NCBI RefSeq assembly: GCF_016654015.1
Contig: NZ_JAEPWM010000005.1
Span: 248,001-312,000, forward strand
Length of the DNA stretch: 64,000 nucleotides
Source of the DNA: Ramlibacter ginsenosidimutans
GTDB lineage: Bacteria > Pseudomonadota > Gammaproteobacteria > Burkholderiales > Burkholderiaceae_C
Direction: 5' to 3'
Position numbers and translations under genes: made by a program. Shown one piece after another: positions 1-7,456 of the stretch. Numbering within the stretch: position 1 is the stretch's first letter; each line of letters begins with the position of its first letter. The notes under the pieces are model-generated. The model was not told the DNA's origin. It was given only the letters and a program-made list of their open reading frames with translations, and did no database searches.

Positions 1-4
1 CGCT

Positions 5-220
5 TCAATGCAGCACGGGCTCCTGTCCCAGTTGCTCGCGCAGGCGGCGGGCGCGCTCCTGCAGCCGGGTGATCTCCGCGATGGCAGCGTCGACCCGCTC
101 CGCCGGCGCACCGGCCTGCTGGAGATCGAAAGCGCGTTCGAACGCAAGTTCGGCGTCCCTGCTGATCGCCGTCAGCTGCGAGCGAAGGTGGCCAACATTG
201 GCGATGGTTTGGGTGGTCAT
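5..220 (-). CDS. Small helical hypothetical protein (71 aa)
   Basis: No family was recognised. The protein starts MTTQTIANVGHL and is almost entirely predicted helix, rich in Ala, Arg, Glu and Gln (IAEITRLQERARRLREQLGQ), as in a short coiled-coil. An in-frame upstream start at 265 would add 15 Arg-rich residues that look non-coding, so the internal Met at 220 is preferred. The gene is complete, with its stop at 5-7. It is transcribed away from the amidase gene, and the roughly 200 bp between them should hold both promoters. Its function is unknown. Confidence 0.5.
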   Translation of the reverse strand: MTTQTIANVGHLRSQLTAISRDAELAFERAFDLQQAGAPAERVDAAIAEITRLQERARRLREQLGQEPVLH

Positions 221-422
221 CGAAGTCTCCAGTCGGATGCGCCGACGGACGCAGTGTCGGCCCACCCGGGTCGATGACTCTGTAGGTCAGCTGGATTCAA
301 TTGCGTGATCCGCCGGATGACGGCGATGTCGCCAGAATGCCGTGGCGGGGCAGCTCGATGACCGTGGGACCGATGTGCGAGGTTCGTTCACTGCGCCCTG
401 GGCGCACCTCCAAGGAGACGCA

Positions 423-1823
423 ATGACGCAACAAGACCTGACCCGGGTGCCGGTGCACCAGCTCGCACGCCAGATCCAGCAGCGCAAGCTGTCGCCGGTG
501 GAGCTCGTCGACGCCTTCCTGGCTCGCATCGAGGCGTACGAGCCCAAGCTGCATGCCTTCACCGAGGTGTTCGCGCAGGACGCGCGGCTGGCGGCGCAAG
601 CCGCCGACGCGGCGATCCGCTCCGGCCATTCGGTCGGCCCGCTGCACGGCGTGCCGGTCGCGCTGAAGGACCTGATCGAGCTGGACGGCAAGGTCGTCAC
701 CGGCGGCTCCGAGGCGTGGAAAGCGCGCATGGCGACGCGCACGGCGACCCTCGCGCGCAAGCTGATTGCGCAAGGGATGATCGTGCTGGGCAAGACGCAC
801 ACGGTCGAATTCGCGATGGGCGGCTGGGGCACGAACACGCGCCGCGGCACGCCCTGGAACCCGTGGGATGCGGAACGTGCGCGCACGCCGGGCGGTTCGA
901 GCAGTGGCTCCGGTGTGAGCGTGGCCGCCGCGCTGGCGCCGTGGGCGGTGGGGACCGATACGGGTGGTTCGGTGCGCCTGCCGGCATCGTGGTGCGGCAT
1001 CACGGGCCTGAAGACGACCATCGGGCGTGTGAGCACCTACGGCGTCTTGCCCCTGAGCCCCACGCTCGATACGCCCGGGCCCATGACGCGGAACGTGGAG
1101 GACGCCGCCCTCCTGTACGCCGCGATGCAGGGCGCCGACCCGCTGGACCCGGTCACGCGCGGGCTGCCTTACACGGAACCGCTGCCGACGCTCAAGCGCG
1201 GCATTTGCGGGCTGCGCCTGGCGCGCATGCCGGATGCCGAGCGCCCGTTCTCGTCGGCCGAGGTGCTGGCGGCCTATGACCGCTCGCTGGCCGAACTGGA
1301 GAAGCTGGGCGCCGAGATCGTTTCCCTGCAGCTTCCCTTCGCCTTTGCCGATGTCGCCGCGCACAACCTGCGCATCATGGCTGCAGAAAGCTACGCGCTG
1401 TACCACGAGCTGATTGACGACGAACAGGCGCCGCTGGACCCGCATGTGCGTCCGCGCATTGCCGCGGGCCGAGACGTCAGCGCGCGCCAGTACATCGAGG
1501 CGCTGCGCATGCGCGACACGATGAAGCAGCAGTTCGCCGGCGCCATGGAGGGCGTGGACGCCTTGCTGACGCCGACGACGATGACGACGGCGATCCCCAT
1601 CGACGAAGTGGACCAGGGCAAGGCCCCGGCGCATTACACGCGCTTCGCCAATTACCTGGACCTCACGGCGCTGGCGCTGCCCAACGGCGCCGACGCGCGC
1701 GGGCTGCCGACCTCCTTGCAGATCGTCTGCCGCGGTGGCGACGAGGCGACGGCGCTGCGGACAGGCTGGGCGCTGCAGGAAGCGACGGACTGGCACCTGC
1801 GGCGGCCGCCGGTTGGTGCGTGA
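423..1823 (+). CDS. Amidase signature family hydrolase (466 aa)
   Basis: This is an amidase signature enzyme that hydrolyses a C-N amide bond with a Ser-cisSer-Lys triad. The likely residues are all visible: Lys82 in GVPVALKDLIEL, the Gly/Ser-rich loop TPGGSSSGSG (Ser160) and the second Ser (Ser183) in VGTDTGGSVRLPAS. The length is normal for the family. The start at 423 follows CAAGGAGACGCA, a good ribosome-binding site, whereas an earlier in-frame start at 342 adds unrelated residues. The substrate cannot be read from sequence; GatA-like, aryl-acylamidase and aliphatic amidase activities are all possible. No GatB or GatC genes are adjacent, so a tRNA amidotransferase role is unlikely. Confidence 0.88.
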   Translation: MTQQDLTRVPVHQLARQIQQRKLSPVELVDAFLARIEAYEPKLHAFTEVFAQDARLAAQAADAAIRSGHSVGPLHGVPVALKDLIELDGKVVTGGSEAWKARMATRTATLARKLIAQGMIVLGKTHTVEFAMGGWGTNTRRGTPWNPWDAERARTPGGSSSGSGVSVAAALAPWAVGTDTGGSVRLPASWCGITGLKTTIGRVSTYGVLPLSPTLDTPGPMTRNVEDAALLYAAMQGADPLDPVTRGLPYTEPLPTLKRGICGLRLARMPDAERPFSSAEVLAAYDRSLAELEKLGAEIVSLQLPFAFADVAAHNLRIMAAESYALYHELIDDEQAPLDPHVRPRIAAGRDVSARQYIEALRMRDTMKQQFAGAMEGVDALLTPTTMTTAIPIDEVDQGKAPAHYTRFANYLDLTALALPNGADARGLPTSLQIVCRGGDEATALRTGWALQEATDWHLRRPPVGA

Positions 1824-1870
1824 GCGACGCGTTGCTGGACCCGCCCCGCCGCACGGTTGCAGAATGCGGC

Positions 1871-2413
1871 ATGGACATCGGTGCCGACACGCTGCTCGCC
1901 AATTACCAGTTCCTCGCCCGCTACAACCGCTGGTTCAATGAGCGTCTGTACGACGCGTGCGAGCAGCTGCCGGATGCCGAGCGACGTCGCGACCGGGGCG
2001 CCTTCTTCCGGTCGATCCATGGAACATTGAACCACCTGCTGTGGGGCGATCGCCTTTGGTTGCAGCGCTTCGCATCGCAAGGCTGGGACTTCCCCGCGCT
2101 CGCGGACGATCTGCTGAAGCTTCCCGAGGGCGCCGTCCACGAGACGGTGATCCACGAAGACTGGTCGCACCTGCGGGCGACGCGTGCCGAACTCGACCTC
2201 GCGATCGAGAACTGGGTGCGCGACATGCCTTCCGGCTTCCTGCTCTTCACGCTCAGGTATGCAAACACGAAGAAGGTGCAGCGCGAGCATCCCGCCTGGC
2301 AGGCGATGACCCACTTCTTCAACCACCAGACGCACCATCGCGGACAGGTCACGACGCTCCTGTCGCAGGCCGGGATCGATGTCGGGCTGACCGACATCAT
2401 CGCGCTCGTGTGA
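1871..2413 (+). CDS. DinB-family four-helix metalloprotein (180 aa)
   Basis: This is a DinB/YfiT-like protein, a four-helix bundle that usually binds a divalent metal through three histidines. Visible family motifs are LLANYQFLARYNRWFNERLY near the start, the first His region (SIHGTLNHLLWGD) and the C-terminal FFNHQTHHRGQVTTLL with two His ligands. Known relatives include thiol S-transferases and proteins of unknown stress role, so the reaction is not assigned. The start is uncertain: a GTG at 1820 overlaps the amidase stop by 4 bp, which would suggest coupling. The ATG at 1871 begins exactly where family similarity starts. Confidence 0.8.
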   Translation: MDIGADTLLANYQFLARYNRWFNERLYDACEQLPDAERRRDRGAFFRSIHGTLNHLLWGDRLWLQRFASQGWDFPALADDLLKLPEGAVHETVIHEDWSHLRATRAELDLAIENWVRDMPSGFLLFTLRYANTKKVQREHPAWQAMTHFFNHQTHHRGQVTTLLSQAGIDVGLTDIIALV

Positions 2414-2415
2414 GC

Positions 2416-3063
2416 CTACCCCGGCTTGTGCTCGCGGAACTCGCCGATCCGCTTCGGGAACAGGTACAGGTACTCGAACATGAAGTCCGAAAAATTGACG
2501 ACTTCCGCCGCTTCCTGGGCGGCGCTCGGGGATTGCGCGGTCCGGGGCTGGGCCGCCTCTTCTCCAAGCTCGCGCACGTTGTGCGACCAATCCTGCAGGA
2601 CCGGCGGCACCAGCCCCTTGCTCGCGAGGTCGTCGATCGCATCGAGGAGAGTGGCTCCCTTCGCTTCATGCGCGCGCAGGGCGAGCTGCACGGCACTGCG
2701 GGCCATCACGACGGCCGCATCGTAGTTGCAGGCCACGAGGCTCTTCTTGGCCTGCAGCCAGTAGCGCGCCACGTCGGCCGGATAGTGTTCGGGCGGCTTG
2801 TCGAAGGAGAGCGACCAGGGCTGCGTGCGGAAGTCATGGCGCTCGTTGCCGGCGGACCAGAAGACCTGGACGAACGATGCGCAGTTGCTGCACTTGAGCG
2901 TATCGAAATTCAGGACCTTCGCGCCTTTGGGCTGCTTCTTCTCGGCGTGGAACTCCGTCGTGAACTTGCCCGGCTCCGAACAGAACGGGCAAGTGATCTT
3001 GTCCAGCGCAAGCTTCGTTCCCGGAAAACCGGACCACTCGCCAAGGCTCCACCAGCTGTCCAT
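2416..3063 (-). CDS. DUF4145 domain protein with Cys4 motif (215 aa)
   Basis: The N-terminal part contains two Cys pairs, CPFC and CSNC, about 35 residues apart, a likely zinc ribbon. It is followed by a helical region (DVARYWLQAKKSLVACNYDAAVVMARSAVQLALRA) typical of DUF4145. That domain occurs alone or fused to restriction and defence enzymes, and its molecular role is unknown. The start at 3063 is chosen because GGGAGG lies 7 nt upstream. Alternative in-frame Mets exist at 3090 and 3087. The gene ends 2 bp from the DinB-like gene, tail to tail, and its 5' side abuts the integron. Confidence 0.65.
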   Translation of the reverse strand: MDSWWSLGEWSGFPGTKLALDKITCPFCSEPGKFTTEFHAEKKQPKGAKVLNFDTLKCSNCASFVQVFWSAGNERHDFRTQPWSLSFDKPPEHYPADVARYWLQAKKSLVACNYDAAVVMARSAVQLALRAHEAKGATLLDAIDDLASKGLVPPVLQDWSHNVRELGEEAAQPRTAQSPSAAQEAAEVVNFSDFMFEYLYLFPKRIGEFREHKPG

Positions 3064-3303
3064 CTCCTTGCCTCCCAAGCCGTACATCATGGAACGGAAC
3101 CGCGGACTATAGCCAAGCTGAGGCGTGTCGTGGGCTTCGTTCGGCAGGAATGCGAAGGCGGTTCGCATTCATTCGCGGCGATGGGGCCGTGTGAAGGGCG
3201 GGGTCGGGCCGGGACCGGGTGGCGGATTGCCGATCGGGGCGGGCGAACTCGACGGTACCGAGTCACAGCCCGGCCGACGGAAGCTTCCGGCCGGAAGAAG
3301 CCC

Positions 3304-4054
3304 TCACCCGATGGAGATCGCGTCCAGCGGACTCGTCGTGGTGCCCGCGGACACCTTCAGCCCAGAACCACCCCCAGGTCTGGCCCACCTTCGGGTACTT
3401 CTTCTCCAACGCGTGCGGCACATCGACACCGACATGCCCGGAGCGCCGGTCCTGGTCCCACTGAGAACGGGCGGCCGCCCGCTGGCTGCGCAGATCGGCT
3501 TGCAGAGATCGAGGCAGCATGACGACACGGTCCTTGTTGCCCTTGGCTTCCCGAATGACGATGACCTGCTTGTCGAAGTCCACGTCCTTGATGCGCAGGC
3601 GAAGGGCCTCCATCAACCGCATTCCGGTGCCATAAAGGAGGCGCGCCAGAAGACGAGCAGTCCCGTCCATCTGTTGCAACAGCCTGGTCACTTCTTCGGG
3701 ACTGAGCACCGTGGGAATGCGGCGGGTGTACCCCGGTCGGTTCAGCTCCTCCAGCCAGGGCAACTCGGCGCCGATCACCTCCCGGTACAGAAAGAGAATG
3801 GCGCTCAGCGCCTGGTTGTGCGTCGACGAGGACGCGTGCCGCTCGGTGGTGAGCATGGTGAGGAAGGACTGCACCTCCGGCGCACCCATGTCGCGTGGAT
3901 GCCTCAGCCCGTGCCACCGGACGAAGAAGCGCACCCAGTAGATGTAGGCCTCTTCGGTGCGAAGGCTATAGTGCAGATAGCGTGCCCGCTCCCGCACCTG
4001 GTCCAACAGGCGCGCGGACTGCAAGACGGGCTGGGTGCGAGGTGGCACTGGCAT
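3304..4054 (-). pseudogene. intI: Integron integrase intI, inactivated by an internal deletion
   Basis: Residues 1-231 from the Met at 4054 align without gaps to the IntI1 family, from RYLHYSLRTEEAYIYWVRFF through the additional-domain start KYPKVGQTWGWFW. Arg146 (TGMRLMEAL) and Lys171 are in place. Directly after the last Trp, at about 3358-3362, the frame changes and the sequence resumes at the family's extreme C-terminus (LKVSAGTTTSPLDAI, stop at 3304). About 80 codons are missing, including the RHH segment, HTLRHSFAT, LLGHSD and the nucleophile TMIYTH. The catalytic His, Arg, His and Tyr are therefore all lost, so no recombinase activity is expected. The gene points away from the cassettes, the standard layout. 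Confidence 0.93.
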
Positions 4055-4058
4055 GGAG

Positions 4059-4074
4059 CTGCATGAAAAGACAG
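4059..4074 (-). promoter_or_regulatory. Candidate LexA box upstream of intI
   Basis: On the - strand the sequence reads CTGTCTTTTCATGCAG, which matches CTGT-N8-ACAG except for one base in the right half. It lies 4 bp before the integrase start. Integrase genes of many integrons are repressed by LexA from a site at about this place. One mismatch and the short motif make this a tentative call. Confidence 0.35.
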
Positions 4075-4194
4075 TGTATGGCGGCCGATTCCAGTGACCA
4101 AGCGTGCGCATCGTCTGAACGAAGGAGAGAGGCGTGGCGGAAGGCAAGTCGCTCAAGGACGTGCAGCGAACACTGACGCAGGTCGCGGCCCTGC

Positions 4195-4345
4195 GGGGTT
4201 TCAGGTCGAGACTCGTGGGACCTGTTATCCCGCATTCCCTCTCGAATGAGTTGGCGAATCAAGAACTTGCCGCATCCGCTTCGGCACTTTTATCCCGCAC
4301 TTACGGGGTTTCAAGTCGTGAGCAGCGGTCTACATTACGTTAGAC
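4195..4345 (+). other. attI-type leader of the integron
   Basis: This is the non-coding stretch between intI and the first cassette, about 320 bp in all. It ends in the recombination core GTTAGAC at 4339-4345, where the first cassette begins (cut expected after G4339). It contains two pairs of direct repeats: GGGGTTTCARGTCG at 4195-4208 and 4305-4318 (one mismatch) and TTATCCCGCA at 4225-4234 and 4290-4299. attI sites commonly carry integrase-binding direct repeats, so these are candidates. The cassette promoter Pc should lie here or within intI, but no convincing -35/-10 pair was identified. Confidence 0.6.
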
Positions 4346-4377
4346 CGCACGGGCAGGCATCGCCTACTATCTCTACG

Positions 4378-4917
4378 ATGAAGTCGGCTCTTCTAATCAT
4401 CGACGTCCAGCGCGGGCTCTTCGAGGTTGAGCGACCTCCGTTAGAAGCAGATGCTGTGGTCGCGCGGATCAATTCTTTGGCCAGTCGTGCACGCATTGCT
4501 GGCGCGCCCGTTGTGTTCGTTCAGCACGAGAGTCCTGGAGCTCCTCTGGAATTCGAGAGTACCGGCTGGCAACTCGAAGCGCGGCTGGAACGTCATGGGG
4601 ACGACCACTTCGTGCGCAAGACAACGCCCGACTCATTCCTCAGGACCAACCTGAAGCACCTTCTCGAGACTCTGGACGTCTCGCATCTCGTGGTGTGCGG
4701 CTATGCATCCGAGTTCTGTGTAGATACCACCGTCAGGCGTGCAGCTGCGCTGGGCTACTCCGTCACGCTGGTCTCGGACGCACACACTACTCATGATAAA
4801 GAGCACGCGTCTGCAGCTGCCATTCGGTTGCACGAGAACGCCACGCTAGGAAACATCACGAGCTTCGGGCCTGCAATCAAGGCGGTGGCAAGCGGAGAGG
4901 TGGCGTATGCGGTCTAA
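4378..4917 (+). CDS. Cassette 1: isochorismatase-like cysteine hydrolase (179 aa)
   Basis: This is a member of the isochorismatase/cysteine hydrolase superfamily. The expected catalytic triad is visible: Asp9 in ALLIIDVQ, Lys81 in FVRKTTPDSF and Cys114 in YASEFCVDTTVR. The final segment (VSDAHTTHD) is also typical. Members hydrolyse isochorismate, nicotinamide, carbamoyl or related amide compounds, and the substrate is not predictable here. The ATG at 4378 is 33 bp inside the cassette. The stop TAA is provided by the R'' box of its own attC, a compact arrangement common in cassettes. Expression probably depends on a promoter in the integron leader. Confidence 0.88.
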   Translation: MKSALLIIDVQRGLFEVERPPLEADAVVARINSLASRARIAGAPVVFVQHESPGAPLEFESTGWQLEARLERHGDDHFVRKTTPDSFLRTNLKHLLETLDVSHLVVCGYASEFCVDTTVRRAAALGYSVTLVSDAHTTHDKEHASAAAIRLHENATLGNITSFGPAIKAVASGEVAYAV

Positions 4918-5025
4918 CAGGTCGGTCGACTCGGACACGTTGCGGCAAGGGGCCGCACGGCGCCGTTTGAAATCGTGCACCGCGCGGCCCCTCGCCACAA
5001 CGTGCCGGTCACCTTCACGTTAGAG
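4912..5025 (+). repeat. attC site 1 (integron recombination site)
   Basis: The site runs from R'' GTCTAAC (4912-4918) to R' GTTAGAG (5019-5025). The arms CACGTTGCGGCAAGGGGCC and GGCCCCTCGCCACAACGTG pair into a long imperfect hairpin. R'' is the exact complement of this cassette's own leading box TTAGAC at 4340, as expected for a cassette formed by site-specific recombination. Confidence 0.92.
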
Positions 5026-5064
5026 CGCACCGAAGTGCATTGTTTAAGAAATTGGGAGTTCCCT

Positions 5065-5682
5065 GTGCTTGTAGCGCGATGCGCAGCTGCAACGCTGCTT
5101 TTTTGTGGTGCGGTTTCAGTCAACGCGGGCGAGCAGATCGTCACCCTCCGTTCACCCTCATCTCGTGGCGAGGTCACCCTTGCACTCGCCCCCAGCGTTC
5201 AGACGACTCAACCTCGTAACACGGGCTTCCTCATTTTTCACGTGGAGTACCCCTCGGGAAAGTCGGTCTCAGTGAGCCCTTTGGCGGCCCCATCCCCCTC
5301 AGTTCTGAATATCACTCTTGAGCCACGCGGTGGCCATAAGACGCGGACTGAGTGGATGGTGAGTCACGCGTTGCCGCAGCGACCAGCGAATCCCAGTGCC
5401 CGAGAGTGGCTCGCGAGAGAAGAGCGTGGCGTGCGTGTTTACGCGTACCGAACTCGCCACGGCGAGGAACCTGAGACGCATGTGTTCACCGGAAGCGACG
5501 GATCTCTCGTCGGTGTACAAATCGCCTATCCTCCATTCGTGAAGAACAGCGTCAGTCGTCGATACATGGAAGACATAGAGGTCACCTACCTCTCACCCAA
5601 GGGGGTCGACGTGCGCAGCATGGACGAGTTTGTTCTCGCATTTCTTAAGAGGAACGTCTCGATTTTGGGGCGCGGCAAGTGA
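5065..5682 (+). CDS. Cassette 2: exported protein of unknown function (205 aa)
   Basis: No family was recognised. The GTG at 5065 has GGGAG about 6 nt upstream and begins a clear signal peptide (VLVARCAAATLLFCGAVSVNA, cleavage expected near residue 22). An earlier in-frame ATG lies inside attC 1 and is rejected. The mature part is beta-rich with no cysteines, and contains FLIFHVEYPSGKSVSVSPL and a Thr/Arg-rich stretch, which suggests a periplasmic soluble domain. It is the only gene in its cassette and ends 2 bp before the attC R'' box. Its base composition is lower in GC than the flanking chromosome. Confidence 0.72.
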   Translation: MLVARCAAATLLFCGAVSVNAGEQIVTLRSPSSRGEVTLALAPSVQTTQPRNTGFLIFHVEYPSGKSVSVSPLAAPSPSVLNITLEPRGGHKTRTEWMVSHALPQRPANPSAREWLAREERGVRVYAYRTRHGEEPETHVFTGSDGSLVGVQIAYPPFVKNSVSRRYMEDIEVTYLSPKGVDVRSMDEFVLAFLKRNVSILGRGK

Positions 5683-5683
5683 G

Positions 5684-5797
5684 CTCTAACAGGTCGGTCG
5701 ACTCGGACACGTTGCGGCAAGGGGCCGCACGGCGCCGTTGGAAATCGTGCACCGTGCGGCCCCTTACCGCAACGTGCCGGTCACCTTCACGTTAGAC
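5684..5797 (+). repeat. attC site 2
   Basis: R'' is CTCTAAC (5684-5690) and R' is GTTAGAC (5791-5797). The site is nearly identical to attC 1 over its whole length. R'' pairs exactly with the leading TTAGAG of cassette 2, an unusual variant box that is matched at both ends of the cassette. Confidence 0.92.
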
Positions 5798-5857
5798 CGC
5801 ATCGGAGGCCCGGCTGCTTGCGGACATAATCCGGCACAACTCATCCGTTCGATAACT

Positions 5858-6889
5858 ATGGCAAACGCCCCGCAAGTAACGTTTCTGGAGCAGAACGCAC
5901 CGATCGACGAATATGGCCGCGCACTCTATGCGGTGGCCCGGTCGATTATTCGCGCACTACTTGACTCTCTCAGCGCGGAAGACTTAGCTGACCTCAATAC
6001 GGAAATTAAGAACGTCCGTATGCGGCAACTTGCCAAGGTCATTCGGCTCGAGCGGGACAAGGGCATGCGAGGTGACGGCTTTGAGTGGGCTGTGCATGAG
6101 GCGATATCCGGTGGCGAACCGAAAGTCGTCGAACCTATTCACAGCGCGCTCCGAAAGGCGTCATCATTTGTGAAGGATGCCGCTCCGCGCTCGCTCTTGT
6201 TCGGCCATGAGCGCGCACGATACCTTGGTTTCCTCGACGCTGTCGTAGAAGACGCAGGTAACGATGCTTTCCTTCTTCCGGAGGGAAGTGGTCGTCCTTT
6301 CAGGTTCGGCCCCTGGGTTCAGGTGGCGGCAAAGGGTCAAGCTGCGGAAGCCGAGTTGAATGAGCGCATACGGCACATCTGGAAGACTGATCTCTTCCTG
6401 TCGGCGGAAGGTGACACGCGCAACTTCGCAGCCACAGTCAAATCCAACGTAACTCAGCTTGAGGGCGGCCGCGGTCTGCGTCTCGGTATCGTGCCTGAGT
6501 CCATTGAGTACGCGAACCACGCAGGCGTTAAGTACGACCGATCCAAAGGGCTGTGGGTGGTTTCGCTTGCGGACCCGAATGGATTCATGGGCCTGTTCAA
6601 TGACGCCTACCACGCCGTGGCGCGATCGATGTGCACTCTCGGCAAGCAGCCCACGCCACCTTACTACACGAAACCCAGCGCCAAAGCACAGAAGGTGCAA
6701 GAGCAAATTGAGAAATACCCGGAAGCCACGGTTCTCGATATAGAGGGAGCGCTGAATGAGGCGGCGCAGCAGTCTCTGATTATTGAGTCTCATCGCCTCA
6801 TCAGCGTCAATGCGCCTGAGTGGTTGCACATTAAGCAAAAGGCGCCCAAGGTCTTTTCTCCCAAGCCGAAGTTTCACAAGCTGGTTTGA
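5858..6889 (+). CDS. Cassette 3: unknown 343-aa protein, possible nuclease-like fold
   Basis: No family was recognised with confidence. The protein is soluble, with no signal peptide or membrane segment. Residues around 72-80 (GDGFEWAVHEAI) resemble the Gly-x-x-Phe-Glu helix that opens many PD-(D/E)XK restriction-type nucleases. A later segment (IRHIWKTDLFLSAEG, then NFAATVKSN) could supply the Asp and the x-Lys strand. This is a weak, by-eye resemblance. The ATG at 5858 follows attC 2 by 60 bp; earlier in-frame starts lie within the attC. A Pro/Lys-rich tail (KVFSPKPKFHKLV) closes the protein. A defence role would fit a cassette but is speculation. Confidence 0.7.
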   Translation: MANAPQVTFLEQNAPIDEYGRALYAVARSIIRALLDSLSAEDLADLNTEIKNVRMRQLAKVIRLERDKGMRGDGFEWAVHEAISGGEPKVVEPIHSALRKASSFVKDAAPRSLLFGHERARYLGFLDAVVEDAGNDAFLLPEGSGRPFRFGPWVQVAAKGQAAEAELNERIRHIWKTDLFLSAEGDTRNFAATVKSNVTQLEGGRGLRLGIVPESIEYANHAGVKYDRSKGLWVVSLADPNGFMGLFNDAYHAVARSMCTLGKQPTPPYYTKPSAKAQKVQEQIEKYPEATVLDIEGALNEAAQQSLIIESHRLISVNAPEWLHIKQKAPKVFSPKPKFHKLV

Positions 6890-6914
6890 CGGGAACACAG
6901 AGGCTGCGAATGCT

Positions 6915-6995
6915 GTCTAACAGGTCGATCGACACGGACGTCCTATCGGCCGGCTTCGCCGGCCTACTGTCCGCCGGTCATCTCCGACGTTAGAT
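6915..6995 (+). repeat. attC site 3 (short, divergent type)
   Basis: R'' is GTCTAAC (6915-6921) and R' is GTTAGAT (6989-6995). At 81 bp, the interior (CGGCCGGCTTCGCCGGCC around 6949-6964) differs from the other attCs. This cassette therefore probably came from an integron of another lineage. R'' pairs exactly with the leading TTAGAC of cassette 3. Confidence 0.85.
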
Positions 6996-7323
6996 GCGCT
7001 CGTTCGTTGCCATCGGAAAGAGTGTGCTGCGAGTCGGCCTCGGGCTTTGTGCGGCCGCTGTCGCCTGGTTTCTCTTCGGCTCATGGAGCGACGCCCGTGC
7101 ATACTCCCGCTCGAATGAAATCTGTGCCCAACTCCGCCCCGGCCAGACGGCGGGTGAAGTTAGAAAGTTGGCCGAGGCTAACGGTGGAAGGCTATTGATC
7201 TATTCCGGTGGGAACGCGGGGAGGCTCGGTGTCGAGAGCTATGGCAGCCACGTGTGTAGGTGCAGGGTCGAGTTCCGAAACGGCGTCGTGTCGAACTATT
7301 CTCCGGCCATGTGCGAGGGATGA
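6994..7323 (+). CDS. Cassette 4: small exported or membrane-anchored protein (109 aa)
   Basis: No family was recognised. An N-terminal hydrophobic segment (SVLRVGLGLCAAAVAWFLFG) is either a signal anchor or a signal peptide. A soluble domain with three Cys (EICAQL, HVCRCR) and a final Cys near the end (PAMCEG) follows. The ATG at 6994 overlaps the last bases of the attC 3 R' box (GTTAGATG), so cassette insertion itself supplies the start codon. The stop lies 4 bp before the next R''. The Cys content fits an oxidising compartment, but the function is unknown. Confidence 0.68.
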   Translation: MRSFVAIGKSVLRVGLGLCAAAVAWFLFGSWSDARAYSRSNEICAQLRPGQTAGEVRKLAEANGGRLLIYSGGNAGRLGVESYGSHVCRCRVEFRNGVVSNYSPAMCEG

Positions 7324-7327
7324 GCGC

Positions 7328-7441
7328 ATCTAACAGAACGGTCGACACCGACACCTGGCAGCAAGGCGCCGCGAGGCGCCGTTGGATATCCTGCACCTCG
7401 CGGCGCCTCGCTGCCAGGTGCGGGTCACCTTCACGTTATAT
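7328..7441 (+). repeat. attC site 4
   Basis: R'' is ATCTAAC (7328-7334) and R' is GTTATAT (7435-7441). It belongs to the common 114-bp type, but the stem carries compensating changes: GGCAGCAAGGCGCCGCGAGG on the left pairs with CCTCGCGGCGCCTCGCTGCC on the right. R'' matches the leading TTAGAT of cassette 4 exactly. Confidence 0.9.
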
Positions 7442-7456
7442 GGCAGAGGGCACGCT

